The notes under the pieces were generated by a model that ran no database searches, was not told the origin of the DNA, and saw only the letters and a list, made by a program, of their open reading frames with translations. From Hymenobacter negativus (GTDB lineage: Bacteria; Bacteroidota; Bacteroidia; Cytophagales; Hymenobacteraceae): a DNA stretch of 64,000 nucleotides. Numbering within the stretch: the stretch's first letter is position 1; every line of letters starts with the position of its first letter. The DNA lies in the NCBI RefSeq assembly GCF_017571495.1, contig NZ_JAGETZ010000024.1:1-64000 (forward strand), read 5' to 3'. This document shows positions 33,675 through 42,025 of the stretch, piece after piece. A program made the translations under genes and the position numbers.

Positions 33675-33764
33675 AATTCCGGCGTTTACCACTCCAGCAT
33701 CGAACTTCCCCATCTGCGGAAAGCTCGATGCCGGGGTGCGCTTCTACATCTTGAATTTTAGTGG
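33668..33764. repeat. Long imperfect palindrome upstream of the TonB receptor
   Basis: Perfect 12-bp outer arms (33668-33679 with 33753-33764) enclose inner arms with two mismatches (33694-33707 with 33721-33734). The hairpin ends 6 bases before the receptor ATG, so it would sit in the leader and could affect translation or terminate upstream transcripts. Confidence 0.65.
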
Positions 33765-33770
33765 TTACCC

Positions 33771-36700
33771 ATGAAAAAAAACTCCTCACTTCTTACGCTT
33801 TTATTGCTGTTTTTTATCCCGTTACATCGGGCTTTTGCGCAGGTAGACCTAGTAGTTTCGGTGCTGGATAACGGCAGCCATAAGCCCGTGGCCGGCCTGC
33901 CCGTGCACCTCGACAATGCTGCCGTGGGCCTAAGCACAGAACTCAGCACCGATGCGCAGGGCAAGGTGCGCTTTCGAGGCCTGAGCACCGCCGGCGCCTA
34001 CGCGGTGAGCACAGCGGTGAGCGACAAGTACCAGGCTGTGCGCGAAACCGGCCTCGTGCTCCGCGCCAACTCCAACCCCAGCGTGACGCTGAACTTGCCC
34101 TTGGTGAGTAACCAGACGCTGGCCGGCGTGACGGTGCGAGCCCCCAACAACGCCACCACCATAAACACCCAGAACGCGGAGGTATCGTCGGAACTGTCGG
34201 CCCGCGAGTTGCGCGAGATTCCGATTGAGGCCCGCGACATTACCCGCGCCCTCTACCGCCTGCCCAACGTGACGCAGGCCACCGGCTTTTTTACCGAAGC
34301 GCCCAACGTGAGCATCAACGGCGCCAACGGCCTTTACACCAATTATTTAATTGACGGGCTCGACAACAACGAGAACTTCCTTGGGGGCTCGCGCTTCGCT
34401 ATTCCAGTCGGCTTTTCTCAGAATGTGAGCGTGCTCACCAACAACTTCTCCACGGAGTTCGGCAACTCGGCCAACGGCATCGTGAACGTGACCACAAAGT
34501 CGGGCTCCAACGACCTGACCGCCGAAGTATTTTACCTAACGCGACCCGGCCCGGGCATCGACGGCAAGACGGATTTTGCCCAGCGCGACCTGTCCGGAAA
34601 CCAAGTGAAAAGTGGCTTCCAGCGCCAGCAGTTCGGCTTTGGCGTGGGCGGCGCACTGGTGAAGGACAAGACGTTCTTCTACGTGAATGCGGAGCAGACC
34701 TTCGATTTCAAGGACAACGTGCTGACCTCGCCCGAGCTGAGCATTAACGCCACCGTGCGCGGCCAGAACAAGTTCACCTACCTCTCGGGCAAGCTCGACC
34801 AGCGTTGGACGGAGCGGTTTCGCTCGTCGCTGCGGGCCAACGTGGGCATCGTGAACATCGAGCGCCAGGGCGGCGGCCTCGACGGCGGCCTGGCCTTCCC
34901 CTCGACGGGCAACAAGCAGGACCGCAACTCCCTCAACATTGCCACCCAAAACGTGTACGTGGGCCAGAATTTCACTTCTGAAACCGACGTGCAGTACGCC
35001 CGCTTCCGCTGGAACTACGCCCGCGCCCTCAACCCCAACAGCCCCGACGTGACCGTGACTGGCCCGGGCGACGAGGTTGTTGCCGTACTGGGCCACCCCG
35101 GCTACCTCTTCGATTCGCACCAGAGCACCTGGCAGGCCCAGCAAAAATTTACGCTGCTCAAGGGCCGCAACACCTTCAAGGGCGGCTTCGGCATCATCAG
35201 CACCGAGCACCTGCTGTATGGCGGTGGCAACCCCAACGGCAGCTACACGGTGAAGCTAAACCAAGCCACGCTGGCCGCTTTGGCTGCCCGCAACCTGGGT
35301 GCAGGCCTGAGCATCAACGACATCAAACCCGATTCTGTGAAGGCCTACAATGTGGAGTTGCGCCCCGCCGCCTACGGCACCACCCAAAACCTCTACAACG
35401 TGTACCTCGAAGACCAAGTGGCCATAACCGACCGCCTGAACGTAACCCTGGGCCTGCGCTACGACTACGACAACCTCTCGCAGGGCGGGGCCGCGCACGG
35501 CGACCGCAACAACATCGCGCCCCGCGCCAACTTCAACCTACGCCTGAGTGAGCGCAGCAGCCTGCGCGGCGGCTACGGCATTTTTTACGATAAAATCCTG
35601 TATACCGTGTACAGCGACGCCATTGGCCAGAACACCAACTCGGCTGACTACAAAACCCAGCTCCGCGAGCTGGTGCGCGTGGGCGCGCTGCCGGCCAATA
35701 CCGACGTGGACCGCATCACCTACGATGGAAACCAAGGGGCCAGCCTCACGAGCGGCGTCATGTACCTCAACGGGCCATCGGCGGCCAGCCTACAAGGGCA
35801 GCGGGCCACGGTGTTCGGTGGTGAGCGCCGCATCCTAAACCCGGACGGTTTCCAGAACCCGTACTCGCACCAGTCTACGCTGGGCTACCAGTACCAAGTG
35901 AACCAGAAAACACTGTTTTATGTGGATTTGATGTACAACCGGTCGTATGATTTGTTCCGCTTGCGCAACGTCAACGCGGTGTCGTCTTACCAGCAAAACG
36001 ACCCCAACAGCGTGGTGGTGCGCAGCACCACCCTAGCCGATGCTACCCGCCCGGTGCCCATCATGACGGATGCCACGGGCTCCTACGCCATCATCAACGG
36101 GCAGCGCGTGAACGGCGTGGCCCGTAGCGTGGTCGAAACCGAGTCGGCGGGCCGCTCGCGCTACATGGCCGCCAGCTTCAACGTGCAGAAAGACGCTGCC
36201 GAGGACAAGTACGGCTACCGAGTGTCCTACACGCTCTCGAACCTAAAAAACGACACCGAAGACGTGAACTTCCGTGCCGCCGATGCCAACAACTACGGTC
36301 CCGAATTTGCCAATTCCATCAACGACCGCACGCACGTTATCAATGCCATTGGCAGCTATTACCCCGTTCGCAGCCTGCGCTTTACGCTGGCGGCGCTATT
36401 GCAAAGCGGCCAGCCCATCAACCGTGTGGCGGGGGCCTACCGCGTGGGCACCACCAACGTATTTACCAACGACCTGAACGGCGACGGCAGCTCCTTCAGC
36501 TCCGCCTACCTCGGCAACGCCGACCGCTACCCCGGCGAAGGCCGCAACTCCGACCGCCTGCCTTGGTCGAAAACGTTTGACGTGGGCGCGCAGTACACGC
36601 TGCACTTCGGCGAGAAAACCAGCCGCCTGGAGCTGACGGCCGACGTATTCAACGTGCTCAACACCCAGAACCTGAGCGGTTATTCTAACAACGCCACGCA

Positions 36701-36800
36701 GAGCAACCAGATTCAGGTAGGCCCGGCGGGCTCGGGCATCGTACGGCGTAACGCCAGTGCGCCGCGGCAGTTCCAGTTTGGGCTGCGCTACGCGTTGTAG
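33771..36800 (+). CDS. TonB-dependent receptor
   Basis: This 1009-residue outer-membrane protein starts with a signal peptide (cleavage likely after RAFAQ). Residues 25-110 form a carboxypeptidase regulatory-like beta-sandwich (GLPVHLDNAAVGLSTELSTDAQGKV). A plug domain follows (PNVTQATGF, NGLYTNYLIDGLDNNENFLGG, FGNSANGIVNVTTKSG), then a 22-strand barrel ending in an aromatic strand (QFQFGLRYAL). Such receptors import bulky ligands with TonB energy. No SusD-type lipoprotein is adjacent, so this is not a classic Sus pair. The next gene is a binding protein of an ABC importer, which could receive the same ligand. Confidence 0.9.
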   Translation: MKKNSSLLTLLLLFFIPLHRAFAQVDLVVSVLDNGSHKPVAGLPVHLDNAAVGLSTELSTDAQGKVRFRGLSTAGAYAVSTAVSDKYQAVRETGLVLRANSNPSVTLNLPLVSNQTLAGVTVRAPNNATTINTQNAEVSSELSARELREIPIEARDITRALYRLPNVTQATGFFTEAPNVSINGANGLYTNYLIDGLDNNENFLGGSRFAIPVGFSQNVSVLTNNFSTEFGNSANGIVNVTTKSGSNDLTAEVFYLTRPGPGIDGKTDFAQRDLSGNQVKSGFQRQQFGFGVGGALVKDKTFFYVNAEQTFDFKDNVLTSPELSINATVRGQNKFTYLSGKLDQRWTERFRSSLRANVGIVNIERQGGGLDGGLAFPSTGNKQDRNSLNIATQNVYVGQNFTSETDVQYARFRWNYARALNPNSPDVTVTGPGDEVVAVLGHPGYLFDSHQSTWQAQQKFTLLKGRNTFKGGFGIISTEHLLYGGGNPNGSYTVKLNQATLAALAARNLGAGLSINDIKPDSVKAYNVELRPAAYGTTQNLYNVYLEDQVAITDRLNVTLGLRYDYDNLSQGGAAHGDRNNIAPRANFNLRLSERSSLRGGYGIFYDKILYTVYSDAIGQNTNSADYKTQLRELVRVGALPANTDVDRITYDGNQGASLTSGVMYLNGPSAASLQGQRATVFGGERRILNPDGFQNPYSHQSTLGYQYQVNQKTLFYVDLMYNRSYDLFRLRNVNAVSSYQQNDPNSVVVRSTTLADATRPVPIMTDATGSYAIINGQRVNGVARSVVETESAGRSRYMAASFNVQKDAAEDKYGYRVSYTLSNLKNDTEDVNFRAADANNYGPEFANSINDRTHVINAIGSYYPVRSLRFTLAALLQSGQPINRVAGAYRVGTTNVFTNDLNGDGSSFSSAYLGNADRYPGEGRNSDRLPWSKTFDVGAQYTLHFGEKTSRLELTADVFNVLNTQNLSGYSNNATQSNQIQVGPAGSGIVRRNASAPRQFQFGLRYAL

Positions 36801-36827
36801 TTGAATGAAGGAAGAATGTCATACGAT

Positions 36828-36865
36828 AGAACGTCATGCCGAGCGTAGCTGAGGCATCACGTTCT
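36828..36865. terminator. Weak hairpin after the TonB receptor
   Basis: A 13-bp inverted repeat with an internal mismatch (36828-36840 with 36853-36865) lies in the gap before the ABC operon. It may partly terminate receptor transcripts. Confidence 0.4.
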
Positions 36866-36878
36866 TTGAGTCCTGAAA

Positions 36879-38108
36879 ATGAAAAAAGCACTCCTTGTTT
36901 TGCTCCCTACCACCCTGCTCGTAGGCTGCGGCACCCATGAGCAGCGCACGCCTCAGCAGATACTAGCCCAGCCCTGGCCGCAAATTGAAGCAAAGGGCAA
37001 AGGCCAGCCGGTGAGCATGATGATGTGGCAGGGCGACCCGCTTATCAACCGCTACATGAACACCTACGTGAAGCCCGAGGTGAAGCGGCGCTACGGCATC
37101 GACCTGCAGCTTGCGGCCGGCCAGGGCGCGGGCCTGGTGCAGACCCTGGCCGCCGAGCAGCAAGCCAACCAACCGAGCGAGGCCGACCTGCTCTGGATTA
37201 ACGGCGAGACGTTTTATCAGCTGCGGCAGGTGGAAGCGCTGCTGGGCCCCTTCGTGGCAAAGCTGCCCAATGCTTCGCTGCTGGACTTGCAAAACCCGTT
37301 TATCAACACCGATTTTCAGCAGCCGGTGGCGGGCATGGAGTGCCCCTGGGGCAATGTGCAGTTTACGTTTATTTACGATTCGGCCCGGGTGGCCAGGCCA
37401 CCAAAGTCGTTTGCCGAGCTGCCAGCTTTCGTGAAAGCCCACCCCGGACAGTTCACCATCCCAAACGAGTTTACGGGCATGACCCTGCTCAAATCCTGGA
37501 TGATAGCCTTATCGGGTGACCCGAAGCTGTTTCAGGGAAAGTTCGATGCCGCTGTGTATAAAAAGTGGTCGGGGGCACTGTGGCGGCAGGTAAATGCGAG
37601 CAAGCCCTACTTCTGGAAGCAGGGCCAAACATTTCCCGAGCAACTGGCGCCACTGCACCAACTGTTTGCCAACGGCGAGGTGGCTTTCACCTTCTCCAAC
37701 AACGACGCCGAGGTTGATAACAAAGTCAACCAGAAGGTATTTCCGGCCACGGCCCGCGCCTACGTGCCCGCGCCTGGCACCATCCAGAACTCGCACTACC
37801 TGGGCATTGTGCGGCACGCGCAACACCCCGAGGCGGCCATGCTGGTGGTCAACTTCCTCATCTCGCCCGAGGCACAGCTAAAAAAGATGGACCCCAACGT
37901 GTGGGGTGACCACACCGTGCTCAACCTCAAGGCCCTGCCAGCCGCGCAGCGCCAGAAGTTCGAGCAACTGCCCTCCCGCCGCTACGCTCCCCGGCGCGAA
38001 GCCATTCAGGGCCTGGCCCTGCCCGAGCCCGACCCGGAATACATGACGCGCCTGTTCAAGGATTTCCGCACATATGTCATCGAAGGCACGCCCGTTCCGG
38101 CTTCCTAG
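36879..38108 (+). CDS. ABC transporter substrate-binding lipoprotein (YnjB-like)
   Basis: The 409 residues begin with a lipoprotein signal (LLVGC, Cys at residue 17). The mature part matches YnjB-like binding proteins: LLWINGETFYQL, LLGPFVAKLPN, ECPWGNVQFTFIYDSARV, PGQFTIPNEFTGMTLLKS and GEVAFTFSNNDAEV. It would deliver an unknown small ligand to the two permeases encoded next. The stop overlaps the first permease start by 35 bases, strong evidence for coupling. The E. coli homologue also has no settled substrate. Confidence 0.82.
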   Translation: MKKALLVLLPTTLLVGCGTHEQRTPQQILAQPWPQIEAKGKGQPVSMMMWQGDPLINRYMNTYVKPEVKRRYGIDLQLAAGQGAGLVQTLAAEQQANQPSEADLLWINGETFYQLRQVEALLGPFVAKLPNASLLDLQNPFINTDFQQPVAGMECPWGNVQFTFIYDSARVARPPKSFAELPAFVKAHPGQFTIPNEFTGMTLLKSWMIALSGDPKLFQGKFDAAVYKKWSGALWRQVNASKPYFWKQGQTFPEQLAPLHQLFANGEVAFTFSNNDAEVDNKVNQKVFPATARAYVPAPGTIQNSHYLGIVRHAQHPEAAMLVVNFLISPEAQLKKMDPNVWGDHTVLNLKALPAAQRQKFEQLPSRRYAPRREAIQGLALPEPDPEYMTRLFKDFRTYVIEGTPVPAS

Positions 38109-38937
38109 TCCGCTGCTCAGTCTGTACGGGCTGCTGGTAGTGGGCCTGCCATTAGCCGGACTGGGCTATGCCCTGCTGGGCAGTGTGGGGCTGGTGGGCC
38201 CCTTGGCAACTGGCTTCACCGGCCGCTATTGGCAGGCGTTGGGGGCCGATACGGGGCTGCTCTACGCGGCGCTTTACAGCGGGTGGGTGGCGCTGGCCTC
38301 GGTGGGCATTGCTACCGGGCTGGCATTGCTGCTGGTGCTACGTGCGCAGCCCACTCTACGGCGCTGGCCGCTGCCGGGCCTGCTCTACGTGCCGCTGCTG
38401 ATGCCCGCGCTGGTGGTTGGATTCTACCTGTTTCAACTGCTAAGCCGGGCGGGGTGGTTGTCGCGCATCAGCTTTCAGCTGGGGCTTATTCCGCGCCTCG
38501 AATCCTTCCCGGAGCTGGTACAGGATGGGGCAGGGCTCGGCATCATCCTGGGACATGTGCTGCTCACGTTTCCGTTGCTGACGTTGCTATTTTTGGCTAT
38601 TTATCAGGAAACCCGGCTCGATGAATACCGGCAGCTCACGCTCACGTTGGGCGCCAGCTTGAAGCAGTTTCGGCAACGGGTGGCCGTGCCGGTGCTGCTG
38701 CGTCGGGCGGCGCCCACGCTGCTGCTCAGCTTCATTGCCACGCTGGGCGCCTACGATATTCCCCTGCTGCTGGGCCGCCCCTACCCGCAGATGCTGAGCG
38801 TGTACATTGCCAACCGCCTGCAACGCTTCGACCTGCGCGAGCTGCCAGCTGCCTACCTGGCGGGTTTCCTGGTGGCAGCGGCCTTGCTGGGACTGATTGT
38901 TTTGCTGCTGCGCTTAACTCGTCGCCATGCGCTCTGA
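38074..38937 (+). CDS. ABC transporter permease 1
   Basis: This 287-residue protein has about six membrane helices (for example LYGLLVVGLPLAGLGYALLG and WVALASVGIATGLALLLVL). The EAA-type loop that contacts the ATPase is near residues 185-205 (RQLTLTLGASLKQFRQRVAVPVLL). Its start overlaps the binding protein and its end overlaps permease 2 by 11 bases. In E. coli YnjC these two halves are one fused chain; here they are separate proteins. Confidence 0.85.
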   Translation: MSSKARPFRLPSPLLSLYGLLVVGLPLAGLGYALLGSVGLVGPLATGFTGRYWQALGADTGLLYAALYSGWVALASVGIATGLALLLVLRAQPTLRRWPLPGLLYVPLLMPALVVGFYLFQLLSRAGWLSRISFQLGLIPRLESFPELVQDGAGLGIILGHVLLTFPLLTLLFLAIYQETRLDEYRQLTLTLGASLKQFRQRVAVPVLLRRAAPTLLLSFIATLGAYDIPLLLGRPYPQMLSVYIANRLQRFDLRELPAAYLAGFLVAAALLGLIVLLLRLTRRHAL

Positions 38938-39823
38938 TTTTGCTTCGCCCGGTATCTCACCCCCTGACCCCCTCTCCAAAAAAGAGGGAGCACCGGTTCG
39001 TGAGAGCGATTCCGAACCGCGCAAATCCGGTGCCCCCTCTTTTTTGGAGAGGGGGTCAGGGGGCCGCGCCGTATTCCTTGCTGCCGCGCTAATCCTGCTT
39101 TTCGGGCTGCCTTTCGTGCTGCTCGGGCTGCTGGCGGTGGGCGAAAATTGGCGATTTCCGCAAGCGATGCCGCCGGCTTACTCCCTAGATGCAGTGCGCA
39201 GCCTGCTGGCGGCTGACAATGACTTGCTGCTGGGCTTGGGCCGCAGCTTGCTGCTGGCCGGCACGGTGGCTGTGGTAGCTACGGCGGGCGGTTTTGCTCT
39301 GGCGCGGGCTATGGCACAGAGCCGGTCGACAGCGCGTTGGGAAGCAGCCAGCTACCTGCCATATGCGCTGCCGCCGGTGCTATTGGCCGTGCTTATTCAG
39401 CCCTTTATTATTCGGCTGCATCTGTCGGGCTCGGTGGGTGGTGTGTTGGTTGGGCTGTTGCTAGTGGCGCTGCCGTTTGCCACGCTGCTAATGCGCAGCT
39501 TTTGGTCGGCGCAAACCACCGAGTATGAGCACCTGGCCCGCACGCTGGGCTGCACGCCTGGGCAGGCGTTGCGGCAGGTGCTGCTGCCACTGGCCTGGCC
39601 GCTGCTGCGCACCGCACTGGTGCAGACTTTTTTGCTCGCCTGGTTCGATTTTGGGCTGACCAATGTGCTTAGCGTGGGCAAGGTGCGAACGCTCACGGTA
39701 CAGGTGTTCACGTATATAGGCGAGGCCAACGCGCCGCTGGCCGCCGTGGCTTCGCTGCTGCTGCTGTTACCGCCCGTCGTCCTTCTGCTGGTTAATAAAT
39801 CTGCCCTGCTGCGCAAGCCGTAA
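38927..39823 (+). CDS. ABC transporter permease 2 with palindrome-coded N-terminal tail
   Basis: This 298-residue protein has about six helices and an EAA-type loop (EHLARTLGCTPGQALRQVLLPLA). The first 48 residues are unlike a permease: they are Pro/Gly/Lys-rich and are encoded mostly by a 36-bp-arm palindrome (38961-39062) that lies in the reading frame. The first helix begins only at about residue 50. The tail should be cytoplasmic, where an insertion is tolerable. A later start could bypass it, but no good ATG lies after the palindrome before the first helix. Confidence 0.82.
   Translation: MRSDFASPGISPPDPLSKKEGAPVRESDSEPRKSGAPSFLERGSGGRAVFLAAALILLFGLPFVLLGLLAVGENWRFPQAMPPAYSLDAVRSLLAADNDLLLGLGRSLLLAGTVAVVATAGGFALARAMAQSRSTARWEAASYLPYALPPVLLAVLIQPFIIRLHLSGSVGGVLVGLLLVALPFATLLMRSFWSAQTTEYEHLARTLGCTPGQALRQVLLPLAWPLLRTALVQTFLLAWFDFGLTNVLSVGKVRTLTVQVFTYIGEANAPLAAVASLLLLLPPVVLLLVNKSALLRKP
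38961..39062. repeat. Long palindrome inside the permease 2 coding sequence
   Basis: Arms of 36 bp (38961-38996 with 39027-39062, one mismatch) enclose a 30-base loop that can itself form a short stem. The arms carry the CCCCTCTCC type of motif also seen in the palindrome at 54920-55105. It is translated in frame as part of permease 2. Confidence 0.88.
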
Positions 39824-39837
39824 GCTGGATTTAGTTG

Positions 39838-39955
39838 TTGGGTGTTGGTTATCAGTTGTTAGGTTTTTCTAACTGTGGACAACGAATAATTAGCGTCCAG
39901 CAACGAGTTGCTGAAGCCAGCCTGACAACTACGAATAACTGCCAACTAAAACCCG
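39838..39955. repeat. Imperfect inverted repeat in the intergenic gap
   Basis: The two ends of the gap between permease 2 and the next gene resemble each other in inverted orientation (TTTAGTTG...ACAACT patterns), with several mismatches. It looks like a degraded intergenic palindromic element. Confidence 0.4.
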
Positions 39956-39956
39956 C

Positions 39957-40577
39957 ATGCTGCAAGCCTTGCTCATTTCCAACGGCCTCGTCGGGCTCAA
40001 CAAATACTACGTGTCGAATGAGCTAGTGCAGTACACCACCTGTCTCATCACGAAGGATTTTAATCCTGACCTCACGCCCTACGACCTGCTGGTGGTGCCC
40101 AACGGCTCAGACCATGTAGCCATGCTGAAAATAAAGAACCACGTGCGCGCATTTCTAGATGCCGGCAAGGCCCTCGTTTGCTGCGACGGCTTTTTCACCG
40201 CTTGGGTACCTGGCAACCAGTGGGTAATGGATAACTCGCGTCGCACCCAGGACGTGCGCTACGCCGCCGGCACCGACCGCCACGGGCTTTTGCAAAACCT
40301 CGACCTTGACGAACTGAATTTTTCCCACGGTATGAGCGGCTGGTGGGCTTGCGGTTATATCCAGGCCGCGCCGGATGCCGACGTGTTGCTGGCCGACACC
40401 TGGCAGCGTCCCATCGCAGTGCTGGACGAGGTGAGCACCGCCGGCCGCATGCTGCTCACCGCCAGCGGCCCGCTGGTGGATGTCACCTACGCCGGCCTCT
40501 CAGATAGTGCGCTCGTGACGCTCTACCGTAATTTCATCTGGCTGCTTTCCACTTCAATCGTTCCCGCACATGGCTAA
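39957..40577 (+). CDS. Glutamine-amidotransferase-like (class I fold) protein A
   Basis: This 206-residue protein has the flavodoxin-like GATase/ThuA-type fold: LQALLISNG strand, YDLLVVPNGSDHVAML (the family's P-x-G-S loop), FLDAGKALVCCDGFF with Cys75-Cys76 at the nucleophile-elbow position, and LLTASGPLVDVTYAG. The usual G-x-C-x-G pattern is altered, so amidase activity is doubtful. It lies within an ABC transporter operon and overlaps a paralogue by 8 bases. Proteins of this fold also act as non-catalytic sugar or amide binding proteins. The substrate is unknown. Confidence 0.65.
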   Translation: MLQALLISNGLVGLNKYYVSNELVQYTTCLITKDFNPDLTPYDLLVVPNGSDHVAMLKIKNHVRAFLDAGKALVCCDGFFTAWVPGNQWVMDNSRRTQDVRYAAGTDRHGLLQNLDLDELNFSHGMSGWWACGYIQAAPDADVLLADTWQRPIAVLDEVSTAGRMLLTASGPLVDVTYAGLSDSALVTLYRNFIWLLSTSIVPAHG

Positions 40578-41223
40578 AATAGGCTTGATTTTCAACGGCG
40601 TGTGGTCGCACTACGCCATGGCCACGGCCCCCAAGTACCGCGACTTGTATCGCCTACTCTACGTGCACGACCTCGACACTAACGCTATGTCCGACCTCGA
40701 TGCCTTAGCCATTCCCTTTCAGTCGAACCAAGCGGTGCTGACCGAGAAAAAGGCCATTATCTATGACTTCCTACGGGCCGGTAAGAAGGTGTTTCTGGAA
40801 GGCGACTCGTCTACGGCCTGGCTGGATGCGCAGTGGGAAGACCGGCCTGTGAACAACTATTGGTGGGTGACAGACCCAACCCACCCGCCGGTTTCCGACA
40901 CGAATTATAACCACCCCGTGTACCAGGGCCTCAGCCCGCGCCAAGCCTGCTGGCACACCCACGGCGTGTACACCCGCGTGCCGACGTCGGCCGAAATCCT
41001 GCAAACCAACGACCTAGGCGACGTCATTACCTGGCAAACTCATGAATATGGCGGCACGCTGCTGGCTACCACCCTTGACCCCATCGTGGAGCACGGCGTG
41101 CAGCAAATTACCCACCTCGACAACTACGTAGACCGCCTCACTGCCTGGCTCAGCGGCGTGCAGCCAGTCCCCGAGCGCATGACCATTGACACCACCGTGT
41201 ACGGCGAGGGAGCGTTGGTATGA
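40570..41223 (+). CDS. Glutamine-amidotransferase-like protein B, elbow Cys lost
   Basis: This 217-residue paralogue of the preceding protein has the same layout: KIGLIFNGVWSHY strand, DLDALAIPFQSNQAVL, then FLRAGKKVFLEGDSSTAW, where the Cys position is occupied by Glu77. A conserved HTHGVYTRV segment and a YGGTLLATTLDPIVEHG strand follow. It is probably a non-catalytic partner or forms a heterodimer with protein A. It overlaps protein A by 8 bases and the ATPase gene by 4 bases, so all three should be made together. Confidence 0.65.
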   Translation: MAKIGLIFNGVWSHYAMATAPKYRDLYRLLYVHDLDTNAMSDLDALAIPFQSNQAVLTEKKAIIYDFLRAGKKVFLEGDSSTAWLDAQWEDRPVNNYWWVTDPTHPPVSDTNYNHPVYQGLSPRQACWHTHGVYTRVPTSAEILQTNDLGDVITWQTHEYGGTLLATTLDPIVEHGVQQITHLDNYVDRLTAWLSGVQPVPERMTIDTTVYGEGALV

Positions 41224-41957
41224 GCGAATTGCTGACCGTAGCAAACCTGTCCAAGCAGTTCGGCGAGCAGTCGGTGCTGCGGGATGTCTCTTTTTCTTTG
41301 GAACAGGGCGAAGTGCTGGCCGTGCTGGGCCGTTCGGGCTGCGGCAAAACCACGCTGCTGAAAATTCTAGCCGGCCTGGAAATGCCCACTGCCGGCACCC
41401 TGCTGCTGCACGGCCAGGACCTGCGTCCCGTGCCGCCCAACGAGCGCCAGATGGTGTACCTCTACCAGGAGCCGCTGCTTTTTCCGCACCTCACCGTGTT
41501 CGAGAACGTGGCTTTCGGCTTGCGCATTCGCAACGTGGCGAAGGCCGAAATCAACCAGCAGGTACAGGAGCTGCTGGCAGAACTGGACCTGTGGGAGCAC
41601 GCCCAAAAAGCGCCCCACCAGCTTTCGGGCGGGCAGCGGCAGCGGGTGTCGTTCGGCCGGGCCCTCATCATCCGGCCGCGCCTGCTGCTGCTCGATGAGC
41701 CCTTCGGTAACCTCGACGCCCAAACCCGCGCCGACATGCAGCAGCTGTTCCTACGCGTGAGCCGGCAGCACCAGATTACCTCCCTCTTTGTTACCCACGA
41801 CAGCCGCGAAGCCCTCACCGTTGGCACCCGCTTCGCCTACCTCGACCAAGGCCAACTCACCAGCTTCGCCTCGGTGGGCGAGTTTGTGCAGGATGCGCGC
41901 ACTGCTATCCGCAGCGAGCTGGCGTTTTGGGAGAATATTCAACAGAAACTAGAATAG
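41220..41957 (+). CDS. ABC transporter ATP-binding protein
   Basis: This 245-residue ATPase has Walker A GRSGCGKT (37-44), signature LSGGQ (135-139), Walker B LLLLDE (155-160) and the switch His in VTHDSREA. It resembles PotA/CysA/YnjD-type ATPases of importers without an extra regulatory C-terminal domain. It completes the importer whose binding protein and permeases lie upstream, separated from them by the two amidotransferase-like genes, an unusual order. Confidence 0.92.
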   Translation: MSELLTVANLSKQFGEQSVLRDVSFSLEQGEVLAVLGRSGCGKTTLLKILAGLEMPTAGTLLLHGQDLRPVPPNERQMVYLYQEPLLFPHLTVFENVAFGLRIRNVAKAEINQQVQELLAELDLWEHAQKAPHQLSGGQRQRVSFGRALIIRPRLLLLDEPFGNLDAQTRADMQQLFLRVSRQHQITSLFVTHDSREALTVGTRFAYLDQGQLTSFASVGEFVQDARTAIRSELAFWENIQQKLE

Positions 41958-41961
41958 TTCT

Positions 41962-42007
41962 AAAAGAACGTCGTGCTGAATGGACCAGAAGCACGACGTT
42001 CTTTTTG
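41962..42007. terminator. Terminator hairpin after the ABC operon
   Basis: A perfect 16-bp stem (41962-41977 with 41990-42005) with flanking A and T tracts lies between the ATPase stop and the radical SAM start. It should end or attenuate the transporter transcript 19 bases before the next gene. Confidence 0.8.
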
Positions 42008-42025
42008 CTGTCAATCAGCCAATTT

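Noticed and set aside
33589..33789. Minus-strand ORF across the hairpins before the TonB receptor
   Set aside because: It arises from the palindromic sequence and overlaps two gene ends.
38961..39062. CRISPR-like or tandem repeat structure
   Set aside because: The repeat is a single palindrome with no spacers and no further units.
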